Below, piece after piece: positions 22,657 to 34,174 of a DNA stretch of 64,000 nucleotides. Each line of letters starts with the position of its first letter. The first letter of the stretch is position 1. Position numbers and translations under genes: made by a program. This DNA comes from Voacanga thouarsii. Its lineage: Eukaryota > Streptophyta > Magnoliopsida > Gentianales > Apocynaceae. Location: positions 1,054,001 through 1,118,000 of the forward strand of contig JANUWF010000008.1 in the NCBI GenBank assembly GCA_026120185.1. Direction: 5' to 3'. The notes below the pieces were generated by a model that was not told the DNA's origin, did not search any database, and saw only the letters and a program-made list of their open reading frames with translations.

Positions 22657-25600
22657 CGTTTCTTTTGGAGTAATGCCTTAGTCAATAGATCAGCTATCTT
22701 CTACTCAGTGAGAACTCTCTCTATCTTTACAGCGCTTAATAAATAATGAGACGTGGCTTATTTGTTTGTGCAATGGCTCCATTATTATCATAATACAAAG
22801 TTATTAGATCAACAATGCTAGGCACCACTCCTAGCTCTGTTATGAACTTCTAATTCAAACCGCCTCTTTTGCTGTTTCAGAAGCCGTTATGTACTCAGTT
22901 TTAATAGTTGAATAGACAGTTGTGTCTTGTTTGGAGCTTTTCCAATTAATTGCCTACTGCTAAAATTGAACACGTAGCCAGCTTGGGATTTGTATCATCC
23001 TTATTAGATTGGAAACTAGTATCAGTACATCCTTTGACTTGTAAATTACCTCCTCCTCCATATACTAAGAATACATCCTTAGTCTTTCTTAAGTACTTAT
23101 AAATGCTCTTGATAGCCACATAATGACATTCTCCAGGGTCAGATTAGTATCTGCTCGTTAAACTAAGATCACATTATCTATAGGACCTAGTACATATCAT
23201 AGCATACATGATAGATCCAATTATCAAAACATATGGTATTCTTCTCATATGATCCCTTCATCTTATGTCTTATGACACATAGATTTTGAAAGGCTTACTC
23301 TATGGGTTATAAGTAAGAATCCCTTCTTAAATTGATCCATTCTAAACCTTTTGAGCATTTTGTCTATGTATATAGACTGTGAAAGACAAGTAACCTTCTT
23401 GATCTATCTCTATAAATCCATATTCCTATAATATACGTTACTTATCCAAGGTCTTTCATGAAGAATTTCTTTGATAACCAAATTTTGACTAATTAGAGAA
23501 TAGAGATATTATTTTCTATTAGCAATATGTCATCTACATATAGTCATAGGAAAATAATTGCACTCCCACTAATCTTCTTGTACACACAAAGTTCATCCAT
23601 ATTTTGTATGAAATCAAATTCTTTAATTGTTTCATCAAAATAGGTGTTTCAACTCTTAGAAGCTTGCTTAAGTCCATAAATAGACCTTTGTAGTTTGCAC
23701 ACCTTAGTGTAATCCTTGGATGTGAAATCCTCAAGTTGTGTCATGTACACTTTCTCGTCAAGTTTCAATTAAGGAAAGCTGTTTTCATATCCATTTATCA
23801 AATCTCATAGTCATAATGAGCAGCAAGTGTTAGGAGTATTCTAATGGATTTTAGCATCGCTACTAGTAAAAAAATCTCGTCATAGTCAATACCTTATTAT
23901 TAACAATAACCTTTTTGCAACTAGTCTTGCTTTTTAGGTAATTACATTACCATCCATGTTGATTTTCTTCTTGAAAACCCACCTACACCCTTTGGGTTTT
24001 ATCCTTTGGGGTGGGTCAACCAATGTCCAAACTTGGTTGTCATACATGGAATCCGTTTCTGACTCAAAGCTTCAAGCCATTTGTCAGATTCTAAACTTTT
24101 CAAAACTTCCCTATAAGTGGTAGGCTTATTTTCTTCTATAAGCACTACATCATTGTGGTCACTTATGAGAAATCCATATTTCTCAAGCGTTACATATATC
24201 CTACTTGACTTACGAGCTTCTTGTATATTTGAAAGTTTATCTATTCTTTCAATAGACTCGAGATCATCCAGTTGATCATTATTTGTTTGTTCTTCTTGAA
24301 TTTCACTAAGTTCAATTTTACTCCCACTATTTCCCTTAAGCATGAATTCTTTTTCTAAAAAAATAGCATTCTAAAAAACAAACACCTTATTTTTGGAAGG
24401 GAGATAGAAATAATATCTATGAAACTCTTTTGGATATCTAACAAACAAACACTTATTAGACTTATCTTCAAGTTTGTCTAATTTTGTCCTCTTCATATAA
24501 GTAGAACATCTCAAGATTCTCGAGTGAGCTAACTTTGGTCTTTTACTGAAAAATAACTCATATAGGATCGTAGCAACCATTTTTTTTATGGAACTCTGTT
24601 TAAAATATAAACAACAGTTTCCACAGCATATCCCCAAAATGATTTTAGTAAATTTGCAAAAGTCATCATGGATTGAACCGTATCTAATAAAGTTCAGTTC
24701 CTTCTTTTGAATACACCATTATATTGAGGTATGTGCAGTGGAGTCCATTAAAATAATTTCCCATTATCTCTAAGATAACTTTGAAACTCTTGGCTTAAGT
24801 ATTCACCTCCTCGATCAGATCTTAGAGTTTTGATACCTTTACCAAGTTGTTTCTCTACTTTATTCCTGAATTCTTTAAACTTGTCAAAGGTTTCAGATTT
24901 GTATTTCATTAAATACAAGTACCCAAATCGTGAATAATTATCGATAAAAGTTGTAAAGTATTGATAACCCCTCTTATTTGCAGTATCATTAGTCTACATA
25001 CATCAGTATGTATTAGTTTCAATAATTGCTTAGCTATTTCTCCTTTCTTAGAAAAAGAAGTTTTAGTCATTTTCCTAGTAAGATTCACAAGTTGCATCTT
25101 ATTCAAAATAAAATGAGTCTAAGTCACCATATTTGTGTAACTTTAAAATGTGATTCTCTTTTACGTGGCCTAAACAACAATACTATAAGTAAGATGGTTC
25201 GTGTTATCTTTTCTTTGCTTCTTATTACTTATATTGAGAACTTGATTTTCCATATCTAGAACATAAAAACCATTTATCAAAGTTGCAGTACCATAATGAA
25301 TATCATTTAATAAAAAAAAATAACTTTTATTCTTAAAAATTAAACGAATCCAAGTAAATCAAAACAAGTCATTGAGATAATATTTTTAAATAAAATTAGT
25401 ACATAATAACAATTTTCTAGTTCTAGAATCAATCCATAAGGCAAGTGTAAATGATAAGTTCACACAATAAATGTAACAGCCTTTGTTCCATTTGCAACAC
25501 AAAGGTCTACATCACCTTTCTCTAACTTCCTATTACTCTTTCATCCCTACAAGTTATTGCATAAATGAGATGCACATCCGGTATCCAATACCCATATCTC

Positions 25601-26488
25601 ATTATTAAAAGTAATATTAATCTCAATCATAAACATATCAGGAGTAGAAGTCGAAGTGTCCGCAAACTTCTCCTTCGCCTTATTTTCCTTAACAGTCGCC
25701 AGGTAACTTTTGTAGTTGCGCCTCCAATGACCTATCTTCCTACAATAGTGACATGGGCCTTTGGTGTCTGTCTTCTTCTACTTTACACCACATTTGGGCT
25801 TAGTTGGATTCTTCTTTTTCTTCTTCTTCTTCTTAAGAACTTTCTTCTTAGGAGTAGAAGAATTCACCAACATAACTATATTGTTTTCCTTCTTCATGGA
25901 AGACTCAACAGTTTTGAGAAGGTTGATCAACTCATGTAATGTGGTATTAATCTTGTTTATCTAGTTAGTAGTTAATCATAAATTGTAAAAAACTTATTTG
26001 CAAAGATTGTAGAATTAAGTTAACACTTAATTCATAATCCATTACAAAACCAAGAGATTCAAGTTTCTCAATCAAGCCCAACATTTTCAGCCCATGCGTT
26101 GCTATTGAAGCACCCTCTACCATCTTAGAATGGAATAACTATTTAGAGATCATATATCTCTCCATTCTTACTTGTTGGTCAAACAACTCCTTTAAATGGA
26201 AGATGATAGAGTAAGCATCCATATATTCATACTACTTTTGTAGCTTAAAGTTTATTGATGCCAGCATGATATAAGATGCTATATCACTACCTCCTTGTGT
26301 TTATTGTGAATCCCACGCTCATCAACAGAAGCACCTATGGTTGTAGGCGGTGGAATAAAAGTATCTAACACGTACAGTAACTTTTTCGACTTAAGAACAA
26401 TTCTTAAGTTTCTCAACTAGTCCGAGAAATTGGTCTCGGTAAGCTTGTTTGTTTCTAATATACTACGTAAATTCAAATTGGTTGTCAT
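22657..26488 (-). pseudogene. copia-1 gag-pol polyprotein (decayed)
   Basis: The start is the ATG at 26488-26486 (MTTNLNLRSILETNKLTETN), a typical copia gag opening. Minus-strand order: UBN2-type gag about 26488-25960; CCHC knuckle near 25750 (CHYCRKIGHWRRN); protease near 25600 (IWVLDTGCASHLC); GAG-pre-integrase near 25050 (MTKTSFSKKGE, LIHTDVC); integrase end near 24560-24400 (LFVRYPKEFHRYYFYLPS); linker and start of reverse transcriptase near 24300-24000; reverse-transcriptase core near 23700-23530, with YGLKQAS-like and VDDI-like remnants; RNase H to 22660. Stops and frameshifts are frequent throughout, so nothing full-length can be made. The last codons lie beyond the solo LTR at 18308-18255. 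Confidence 0.85.
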
Positions 26489-26513
26489 GATGCAAATGAT
26501 TTAGATAAAAGAT

Positions 26514-26838
26514 AGGGCAAACTATCTTAGTAACCTTCGAACTATTTCGAAATCCAACTTTTACTCTTCAACTAAAAAAAACATAAAAACGTTCCTTGAA
26601 CTTTTTAATCGTCCAGATCTTATCTTTTCGTTAATTAACTAACAGTCAACTCACAATTCTATTAATTTTTAAAGGTATTTCAGTAATTTTATATTTTAAT
26701 ATTAAAATATATTACTTTTTATTTTTAATTCATTTTTAAAATTTTGCTTTTATCTTAGTTTTTTTCTTTTTCTTTCTTTTCCTCTTCCTCTTTTCCTTTC
26801 TTCTTCCTCTTACTCACCGTTGCTGCAATTTTTGCTAT
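26514..26838 (+). repeat. Left terminal inverted repeat of the Pack-MULE
   Basis: Pairs with 27848-28171, including an AT-rich inner block and, at its inner end, TTGCTGCAATTTTTGCTA, which matches the complement of TAGCAAAATTGCAGC near 27855. Confidence 0.82.
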
Positions 26839-26849
26839 TTCAATGATTT

Positions 26850-27846
26850 CATCGACCCATTGTTTATCCATGAGGCTCAACTTGTCAGTTCCATTTGCAT
26901 AAACGAACCCATGTGAGCAAATCCTTGGAGAACATTGCATCAGTTTCAGATTCGGGTCCGGGTTGCCCCAAGTGTCAACATTCTGACTTTGGGATTGAGA
27001 ATTGGGAGTCCAGTAGTTTTCGGTATGATGTGTGGATTAGAAGTCCCAGAAGTGTCAGGGAACGGCATAGGAAGTTCCTTCGGTGGATGGGTCTAAGCTT
27101 AGATTGGGTGCCTGGGGGTGATTCTGTAGATTTGGATGGAGATATGGGTGCATCTAAAGGACAGATTGATAGAGTAACTGAGAATAGTGGGGCTGTTTTG
27201 AGAAACTCATCTTTGAGGATGAATTTTCTTCAAGCCGATCAACTGTTTCCAGTTGGTCTACAAATGCTTCTAGTTCGGCAAGGGAATGGGTATCAAATGA
27301 AAATTTTGTATGAAGATGCTGCAATTTAGATGGTGCTAGAGAATGCAACAATAATGGTCTACTGGGGGATGGTAATTCAAGCAAACATCAGATATTGGGT
27401 GTAAATCTTTTCAACAGAGATGAAGAATTCAAGGAATCATCTGCTGTACTACCGTCAGCTCAGCAATTTGTGCAGAGAGAAATTCAAGTTCATGGGCATA
27501 ATGCAACAATCATTGCGAAATTGAAGAGTCGATGGCTGTAGAGAATACGGTCAATATCTTGTGTCACGAGTCAGCATGGAAGAGCTGATAGTATTGGAAA
27601 TAATGGCTGTAACGCAGTTAGAGGAGCTAGGGTCCAAAGGGTTAAAGTTCGACGAAATAGGAAGCAATTGACGGAGCTCTCTGCTCTCTTCAAAGGGCAA
27701 TATATCCTGGCCCATGAGGGAGCTATCTTGACCATGAAATTTAGCCTTGGCGGGCAGTATTTAGCCAGTGCTGGAGAAGATAAGGTTGTTCGAATTTGGC
27801 AAGTGGTGGAAGATGGAAAAGCTAATGAACTGATATACCAGAGCTG
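26850..27846 (+). pseudogene. Captured fragment of a plant WD40-repeat protein gene (WDR44-like)
   Basis: Plus-strand reading gives RYDVWIRSPRSVRERHRKFL near 27020, RGARVQRVKVRRNRKQL near 27620-27670, and a first WD40 repeat, HEGAILTMKFSLGGQYLASA then GEDKVVRIWQVVED, at 27710-27815. Plant WD40 proteins related to WDR44 have this order: a Ser/Arg-rich N-terminal region, then RVxVR, then the first WD repeat. The fragment stops after one repeat; the family has seven. Frameshifts near 27330 and 27540 and stops break it. An ORF at 26895-27329 remains open. No introns are obvious, so the captured part may be one large exon or derive from cDNA. The donor locus is not in this window. Confidence 0.75.
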
Positions 27847-27847
27847 G

Positions 27848-28171
27848 ATCAGTAGCAAAATTGCAGCGGCGACGAGGAAGAGGGAGAAGGAGGGAAACGA
27901 GGAAGAAGAAAAGAAATTAAAAAATTTAGATAAAAGAAAATTTTAAAAATGAATTAAAACTAAAATAATAATATATTTTAATATTAAAATACAAAATTAT
28001 CAAAATACCTTTAAAATTTAATGGAATTATGAATTGACCGTTGGTCAACCAATAGAATGGCAGGATCTAGACAATTAAAAAGTTTGAGGAATATTTTTAC
28101 GTTTTTTTTTTAGTTTGAGGGAAAAATTTGGATTTCGAAATAGTTTGAAAGTTACGAGGATAGTTTGCCCT
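27848..28171 (-). repeat. Right terminal inverted repeat of the Pack-MULE
   Basis: Complement of 26514-26838 with scattered mismatches; outer end GTTTGCCC at 28164-28171. Confidence 0.82.
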
Positions 28172-29502
28172 AAAAATAAAAGATATTAGACAATACGTAA
28201 GCACATGAAATGCATTTAATTAGATTTTTAATTAAACACATATTTATTATACTATTTTACTCAAATCAATAGCCTCATTATTGACTCGGGAAAGCCCGTT
28301 AAAAGCTTTTCTAGTGGATCGATATCCAAATTCTTTAAGAATGATATTGGATGTGTCCAACAAACTACTCTTAAGTTCAATAATAGGTATTCAATACCAA
28401 TTACATCAAATGTAACTATCGAATTATTAGGTGATTGACATCTTTAATCTTAAAGCGTTTAGTGCCATCCCAACTTAGTCTCTAATATTATTTATGCTTG
28501 GATGTGTCCAACCGGGACAAAAATATTAGTTAAATCTAACCCATTAATCCGGAATCAAATTTTATAGCTTAAATATGCTCGATGTTGAGTAAACTTAGAT
28601 GTGCCCAACAACTTAATATCGAAAAAGAAATCTTATTCTTGCTATATTAATAGAAGACTTAGATTTAATATAGTTTGAGGGATTTGATTATTTATTAGTG
28701 GTATCATCACTTAACATACATAATATTAACATATTGATAATATTGTAATAAACTTAATTACATGATTTGGTTATGAACTTTTCTAAATTAATTTCCTTGA
28801 GCCAAGTAGGAATTAATTTGGTCAAACATATACATTCATGCATGTTTTAGAAGAAAGTTTTACTATCCTCTCGACTTGTCCATAGTCATCATCTCCATAA
28901 TTTTTGAAAAATAATTTCTAATTTATCTAACCTATATAATCTAATTATATAAATCCATAATGAAGAAATCTCGAGTTATATTCGAGGGGCATTAAATGAG
29001 AAGAGAAATTACAAGAGAATTATAGAGAAAGTTAGGACTTGTAGACCTATTTATTCAAAACAAAGCAATAAGTATGCATAAAACGAAATTAAATAGGTCT
29101 AATAGTCCATAACCAAGTCAATATGTCAAAAACATGATTAAAATAAATTAAACAAAATAAATACACATGAAATTTAAATTCCAAAATTATTATTTCAGGA
29201 AAATAAAGTAAATCATCCCAAAATCAAAATTTGAAAACTTTGTGGGTCCAAAATGAAAATTTTAGAAAAGATTTAAGGTCCATTTTGGAAAAACAAACTT
29301 CTGTTGTTTAAAAATAAAAAACGGATTTTTTTTTTTTAAATTGGAAAAACTGGCTTTTAATATATTTCAAGTCAGCGGTCTGCTTACATAGCAGGCCACC
29401 GTCTTGAAAAAAAATCAATTACTTCGGCGGTCACCAAAGCTGGGCATCACTTTGTAATTGATTTACTTAGGCAGTCACCAAAGCTGGTCATCACATTGCA
29501 AT

Positions 29503-29532
29503 TGATATATATATATATAAATAAATAAATAA

Positions 29533-29566
<34 letters not shown>

Positions 29567-29574
29567 GTATGTAT
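29503..29574. repeat. Compound AT/AAAT/TATG microsatellite
   Basis: (AT)n, then (AAAT)n, then (AT)n, then about five GTAT units in succession. Confidence 0.95.
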
Positions 29575-30007
29575 AGGAATATGTATGTGCGCACGGTGTG
29601 GTTTTTGAGGTGTGAGTGACGCAGAATTGTTCTGTGAATTTTGACCCAAAAATTACTACCACCATCAAATTAAAGGAATGCCTCTATAGCCTTTTTCTGT
29701 TTTCTTCTCCAAATTAAAACTCTAGCCGCCAATAAATTTTTCTAACAAAAAATTTGGTGGCTCTCGAGTTTATTCTTATGTAGATATTGTTAGATAAATT
29801 CATACACTTGAAATTTTAGTGGTTTGTGTTTGAACAAATTCTAGAAAGGATTCATGTATGAACATTTTAAAAATCGTGACTTAGAAATAACGATCTTTTC
29901 TTTCTCTCTTTTAATCTATTTAATTACATACGAGTAATTTCTTTGTGTAGATTTTGTTTTAATTTCCGTTATGCATAAATTGTTTTTATATGATCGAAAT
30001 TCAACAG

Positions 30008-30020
30008 TGGTATCAAAACC
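30008..30020 (+). promoter_or_regulatory. Plus-strand primer-binding-site-like sequence (tRNA-Met type)
   Basis: TGGTATCAAAACC lies one base after ...ATTCAACA, resembling an LTR end followed by the initiator tRNA-Met site (TGGTATCAGAGCC, two mismatches). It points the opposite way to copia-1, so a remnant of another retroelement may be buried in its leader. No matching second LTR or gag was found. Confidence 0.4.
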
Positions 30021-30431
30021 ATCTCATATGTGATTTTATAGTATTGTATTTAAATTTTGAAATTGTTTCAAGAATATGTTTTGGGTTTGTAAAATTGTTT
30101 CACGAATGTTTTAATTTTGAAAAAATTCGTTTTAGTGAGTTATTATTATTTTTCTTTCGCATATTAGTTATTAAAATTAGTTTCAGTAAAAGTATTTATG
30201 AAATTCTAAGAATTTTATTTACTGAAAAAATTTGTTTTGAGTATGATCAAAATTGATTTAAGAAATTGTGGATTTCTAAATTTTGTAACCAAAATTGTTT
30301 ATGGAAATTTGATTGGACATTGTTTCCAATTAATAATTAATTAAAAAAAAGGAAAACCGCCTTTTCGAAATTCCAAATGTTTCCAATTGGTGAATACGTT
30401 CAGCTTTTGTTTCCCATTTATAAAAAGTGTG

Positions 30432-30460
30432 TATATATATATATAGAGAGAGAGAGAGAG
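30432..30460. repeat. (TA)n(GA)n microsatellite
   Basis: TATATATATATATA followed by GAGAGAGAGAGAGA. Confidence 0.95.
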
Positions 30461-31194
30461 AATAGTTGTGTGTTTTCGTTAACCTCTTAGAAATCAATAA
30501 TTTTAGTCTTTTCAATTATAAGCTTGGGCTTTCAATAATTGTAATTTGACCATTTGAATTATAACAAGTTTATAATTCATTTATAAAGATTTAATTTTTG
30601 TAATTCAACCACAATTAGTTACAACATTTTATAATTAGTCCATAATAATTATTTATTCTCACAAATTAATCTCGTAATATTATTAAATAATATATTGAGT
30701 GCCAATTCCACTATTAGGTGTAACCTATTATGTTTTTTTAGTCAATTAGTAACTAAGATAAATTAATTAAAATCAGTATAAAATTAATAATCCTTAATAA
30801 TTAGAATTAACTTATTATTTTTAATTAAAATTTATTAATTAATTCTTCAATTAATAAATTCATATTTAGTAGATCATGAGCAGCATCTTGTAATGCATCA
30901 TGACCACCCAAAAGTTCAAAAAATAAAGTGACTTGACATGAACCTTTTAATAGCAAAATATTAGGGTAATAAACTCTTTTCATCATACTATATCTCATTA
31001 AGTTTAAAGTACGAAATTAGTGCCAACTCCCACTAGAATATAGTTAATTCTAGTCCGAATTTATTAGTACTTAATCCCGAATCTATTACCCAAAATGTGT
31101 ATCATTTGAAACTAATTCCAATGCATAGTTGTCTTGACCAAGGACTTCCTGAATAATGATTCTCTACAAATGGTCGTGAGATATTCACCCCTAC

Positions 31195-31603
31195 TGTTAG
31201 AAGTGATAAATCCTTTATTGACCCTCTCAACTACTTTAGTTTACTTTATATTGTACCCAATATTCATCCTATAAGTGGCTCTTGATGAGACTCCAAAGAT
31301 TAGAATCAAACTATAATACTTAGTAAACAGAATACCTTGGAGACTGCAAGTTTAAAGATACTTGCACATTTGCAATAATGAAATCTATCACTGGCACTAA
31401 ACAGTTATTCATATGATTATCTCATAGTTAGGTCATCCAATGAACTTGTTCAAATAACAAGTATCCACGTATTAATTTTGAGTATCACAAAACTCACGAT
31501 TGTGAGAACCACCGTTTGATCTAATCAAGATGTATAACATGTGGTAGTCCTTATGCATTAATGATGTCTTATCTTATTAATACTATGACTAAGGATAATT
31601 TAA
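31195..31603 (-). repeat. Right (5') LTR of copia-1, inner part up to the CACTA insertion
   Basis: Begins TGTTAGAAGTGATAAATCC and matches 17654 onward. It breaks at AATTTAA, where the CACTA element inserted and duplicated TAA. Confidence 0.85.
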
Positions 31604-32420
31604 CACTACTAGAAAAAGGCTGATTACCAACTATCAAATTCTGTTGTTAGTTGTCCAATTTCTGTTGGTAATACTAGTTTACCAACAGATTACCAATAGA
31701 ATTTGGTCCATGGGAAAAACGCTTGTTGGAAAGTGTTACCAACAAGAGATTTTTAAGCCTGTTAGTAATTACCAATAGATTTCACTATTGGTAACATTAT
31801 ATTTTAGTTGGTAATGATTTCTTTAGGGTTAAGTATTTTCTGTTGGCAATTTTATTACATTACCAACAAACTAACTACGTAGTTGGTAAAGTCGTTGGAA
31901 TTTTTGAATTGTTTATTTTGTTGGTATGTTTTCCAATTGATTGTTTTGTTGGTAATGTTGTTGGTAAATTGCCAACAATTCCTTAGTTGGTATATTTATA
32001 TTATTGGTAATTATTATTCATTACCAACAAACGATTTAGTTGGTACTTAGTTGGTAAATGTTGAAAAAGAAAATGCGTATTGATAGCTTACCAACTACAA
32101 TTTAGTTGGTATTGCAAACATACTCTGTTGGTATATACTAATAGATAAATCTGTTGGTAAGCAGCTGCAAGTTGTTGTTACTTACCAACAGCGATGCTGT
32201 TGGTATGTACCAACTAATAAATCTGTTAGTAAGCACCTACAAATTTGTATTGGTAATTTCTGTTGATATGTAGCAATAGGTAAATCTATTGGTAAGCACC
32301 TGCAAATATATGGTGGTAAATAGTAACAGATTGTGTGTTGGTAACACCTGTAAATTTCGTTTGGTATGTACCAAGAGATTATTTGTTGGTAAGTACCAAT
32401 TGATTTTTCAATGGTAAGTA
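31604..32420. repeat. CACTA left subterminal repeat region
   Basis: Dense copies of TTGGTA and TACCAAC in both orientations, often paired as small palindromes such as TTACCAACAGATTACCAATAG. In En/Spm elements, subterminal repeats of this kind are bound by the small element protein. Confidence 0.8.
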
Positions 32421-32639
32421 GAACTATATTATCACTATATAATCCATATATATATTTAATAAAGCAATCCTATATAATATTAAAAGTACATTCATACTAA
32501 AAGTTATACATCTATATTGAAAGTACATTAATATTCATAACAAAAGTACATCAAACTCCGATGTGGAAAAAAAAATAGATAAAGTAAATATGTTATGAGC
32601 TTAAAACAATATTTTACTTCATTAGTCCAAAATATGAAA

Positions 32640-33045
32640 TAAATTCAAGAACCAACTCGTGAAGCATCCTTTCCCTTGAGTTCCTTGACTTCTGATGTTA
32701 AGGATTTCACCTCGGATTGCAAGTGTTCATTTGCTTCTCGTAGTTCTTGAATATCCTTGTATAATGATTCGTCAACACTTTGCAATTCTGACCTTTGGAC
32801 ATATTCTGTAGACTGTGCTGACGAACAAGATGAAGAGGGTGACTTGTATGCAGTAGATTTCTCTAGGTAGCGCAAACTAAGAGATCCCATCTCGTAAATT
32901 GTATTATCCTTTTTTGGTGGTCCTACAACTCGCAACTAAATATCAACCTTGTTAACTGGTTTTGGTTGTTCCCCTTCAAGTGTTTGATTTGTTATTAGCT
33001 CCGTCTCTTTTTGCAATTCCTCTTGGTACCTTACCTGTGACAATG
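32640..33045 (-). pseudogene. CACTA Transposase_24 (Ptta/En/Spm) gene, C-terminal exon
   Basis: On the minus strand an exon follows an acceptor-like ...CATTGTCACAG at about 33046. It reads VRYQEELQKETELITNQ, then NKVDI, a stop (probably a lost codon), then RVVGPPKKDNTIYEMGSLSL, and ends in a leucine-rich coiled coil (LREANEHLQSEVKSLTSEV) before a stop near 32645. The VVGxxKKxxIYxMGS block followed by a coiled-coil tail is typical of the C-terminus of the Transposase_24 family of plant CACTA elements, thought to bind the subterminal repeats. Upstream exons are not recognisable; copia-2 inserted further upstream at 34175-48200. Confidence 0.6.
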
Positions 33046-33242
33046 AAAACAGTATAGTATAAATAATAACCCAAAAACAAAATTTATACATGCTAGTAAA
33101 ATAGTCCCAACAAAACAGCCTCCCAAAAAAATAGCCCCAACCAAGAACAAGTTTCCAGAGAAAAGCAAACAGAGAAAAAAGAAGATAGAGGGGTTGTTTC
33201 CGAGCTTGCAAGAGTAGCAACTTCACTCACATTTTTTCAGCC

Positions 33243-33379
33243 ACTCACCCACATTTTTCCAACCCTAAACTAGAGGACAAGAATTCCCCTCACTGTAGCC
33301 ACTTCACTCACATTTTTCCAGCCTAAACAAAAGGACAACAATCCCCCTCACTACAGTCACTTCACTCACCTTTTTCCAT
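33243..33379. repeat. 58-bp tandem repeat, about 2.4 copies, in CACTA
   Basis: The motif CACTTCACTCACATTTTTCC recurs at about 33243, 33301 and 33359 with related spacers (GGACAAGAATTCCCCTCACT and similar). Confidence 0.8.
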
Positions 33380-34174
33380 GTAGTTCTATATTACCATTCA
33401 ATTCACCAATCAAAAATCAACTCCCCTCAATGAACCATAATCAAGTCACAACTCTACCACAATCAAACCAATTGTTCCAACACAGGTTTCAATATACCCA
33501 ACACAATTGCAACCCACATTTCACAACTCAATCAAACAATCGACATGCTTCTTCTCATAATTGCCACAACGGAAACTCAACAATCCACATTTCAAAGCTC
33601 AAATCACTAGCCAACCAACATAAATGCAAAAGTTAACCAACACAAATCAACCAATAAAACTTAACTTATTTTCTCAAGTTTAATAGTATAAAGCCAATAT
33701 CCAGTCAACTATAACTCAAGCTTAACATTTCACATCAAAGGTAGTTCAATCATATATCAGTTTAAACTCAGCAAGTAAAATCAGAATGCAACTTAACACA
33801 GTCAACTCAATTCAATTCAAATTTCAGTAGCCAATCTCAATACCAATTGCACAATCTAGTCCCTAGTAGTTTAAGTCCAATCACACAATACCGTTTCAGA
33901 AAGAAATTTTTAAAAAAAAAGGATATAGGAGATTTGAACCAGAGATCAATGCAACACTGTATTCCGTTTTCAGAGAATTTGACACCATAGACAATAGAAG
34001 GGGGATGCTTTTGTATAGTTAATAGAATTTTAGTTCTGTGAATTCATTTGGATAGTGACATTAATCTTTTAGCAATAATAACTTAAGAAATCTATCTACA
34101 ATACATACTAAAACAGAGCAACATTTGCCTCAACTATTTTCTGTGACTTTTTGGATTACTATTTTGGAGGAGCA
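33380..34174. other. CACTA internal sequence, no recognisable gene
   Basis: Rich in CAA/ACA on the plus strand. ORF 33430-33636 is low complexity (Asn, His, Gln, Ser). A B-box-like GGTTCAAATCTCC occurs on the minus strand near 33930 without an A box. Confidence 0.5.

Larger units (their letters stand above)
26514..28175 (+). mobile_element. Pack-MULE with long terminal inverted repeats and a captured WD40 gene fragment
   Basis: The ends are inverted repeats: GGGCAAACTATCTTAGTAAC at 26516 and, complemented from 28171, GGGCAAACTATCCTCGTAAC. The similarity continues inward for more than 300 bp (about 26514-26838 against 27848-28171). A 9-bp direct repeat, ATAAAAGAT, flanks it at 26505-26513 and 28176-28184; the right end has four extra bases between repeat and TIR. 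A 9-bp duplication with long TIRs is the mark of Mutator-like elements. It encodes no transposase but carries a host gene fragment, so it is non-autonomous. It inserted 25 bp upstream of the copia-1 gag start. Confidence 0.88.
28185..31194 (-). other. Leader of copia-1 and unresolved sequence; no gene
   Basis: About 3 kb between the Pack-MULE and the right LTR of copia-1. No coding domain is recognisable. It contains a possible plus-strand retroelement LTR end with primer site (30006-30020), two microsatellites and AT-rich sequence. A hairpin-free, TATA-containing stretch near 30400 also looks LTR-like on the minus strand. I could not resolve which parts belong to copia-1 and which to a second, oppositely oriented remnant. 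Confidence 0.4.

Noticed and set aside
25565..25964. Plus-strand ORFs of 124 and 67 codons
   Set aside because: They are the antisense of the copia-1 zinc-knuckle and protease region.
26895..27329. A functional host WD40 gene
   Set aside because: Only the N-terminal part and one repeat are present, frameshifted and stopped, between Mutator-type inverted repeats.
29447..29668. Minus-strand ORF rich in Tyr-Ile repeats
   Set aside because: It translates a microsatellite.
33915..33960. B-box-like GGTTCAAATCTCC on the minus strand as a SINE or tRNA remnant
   Set aside because: No A box at a suitable distance and no poly-A or target duplication.
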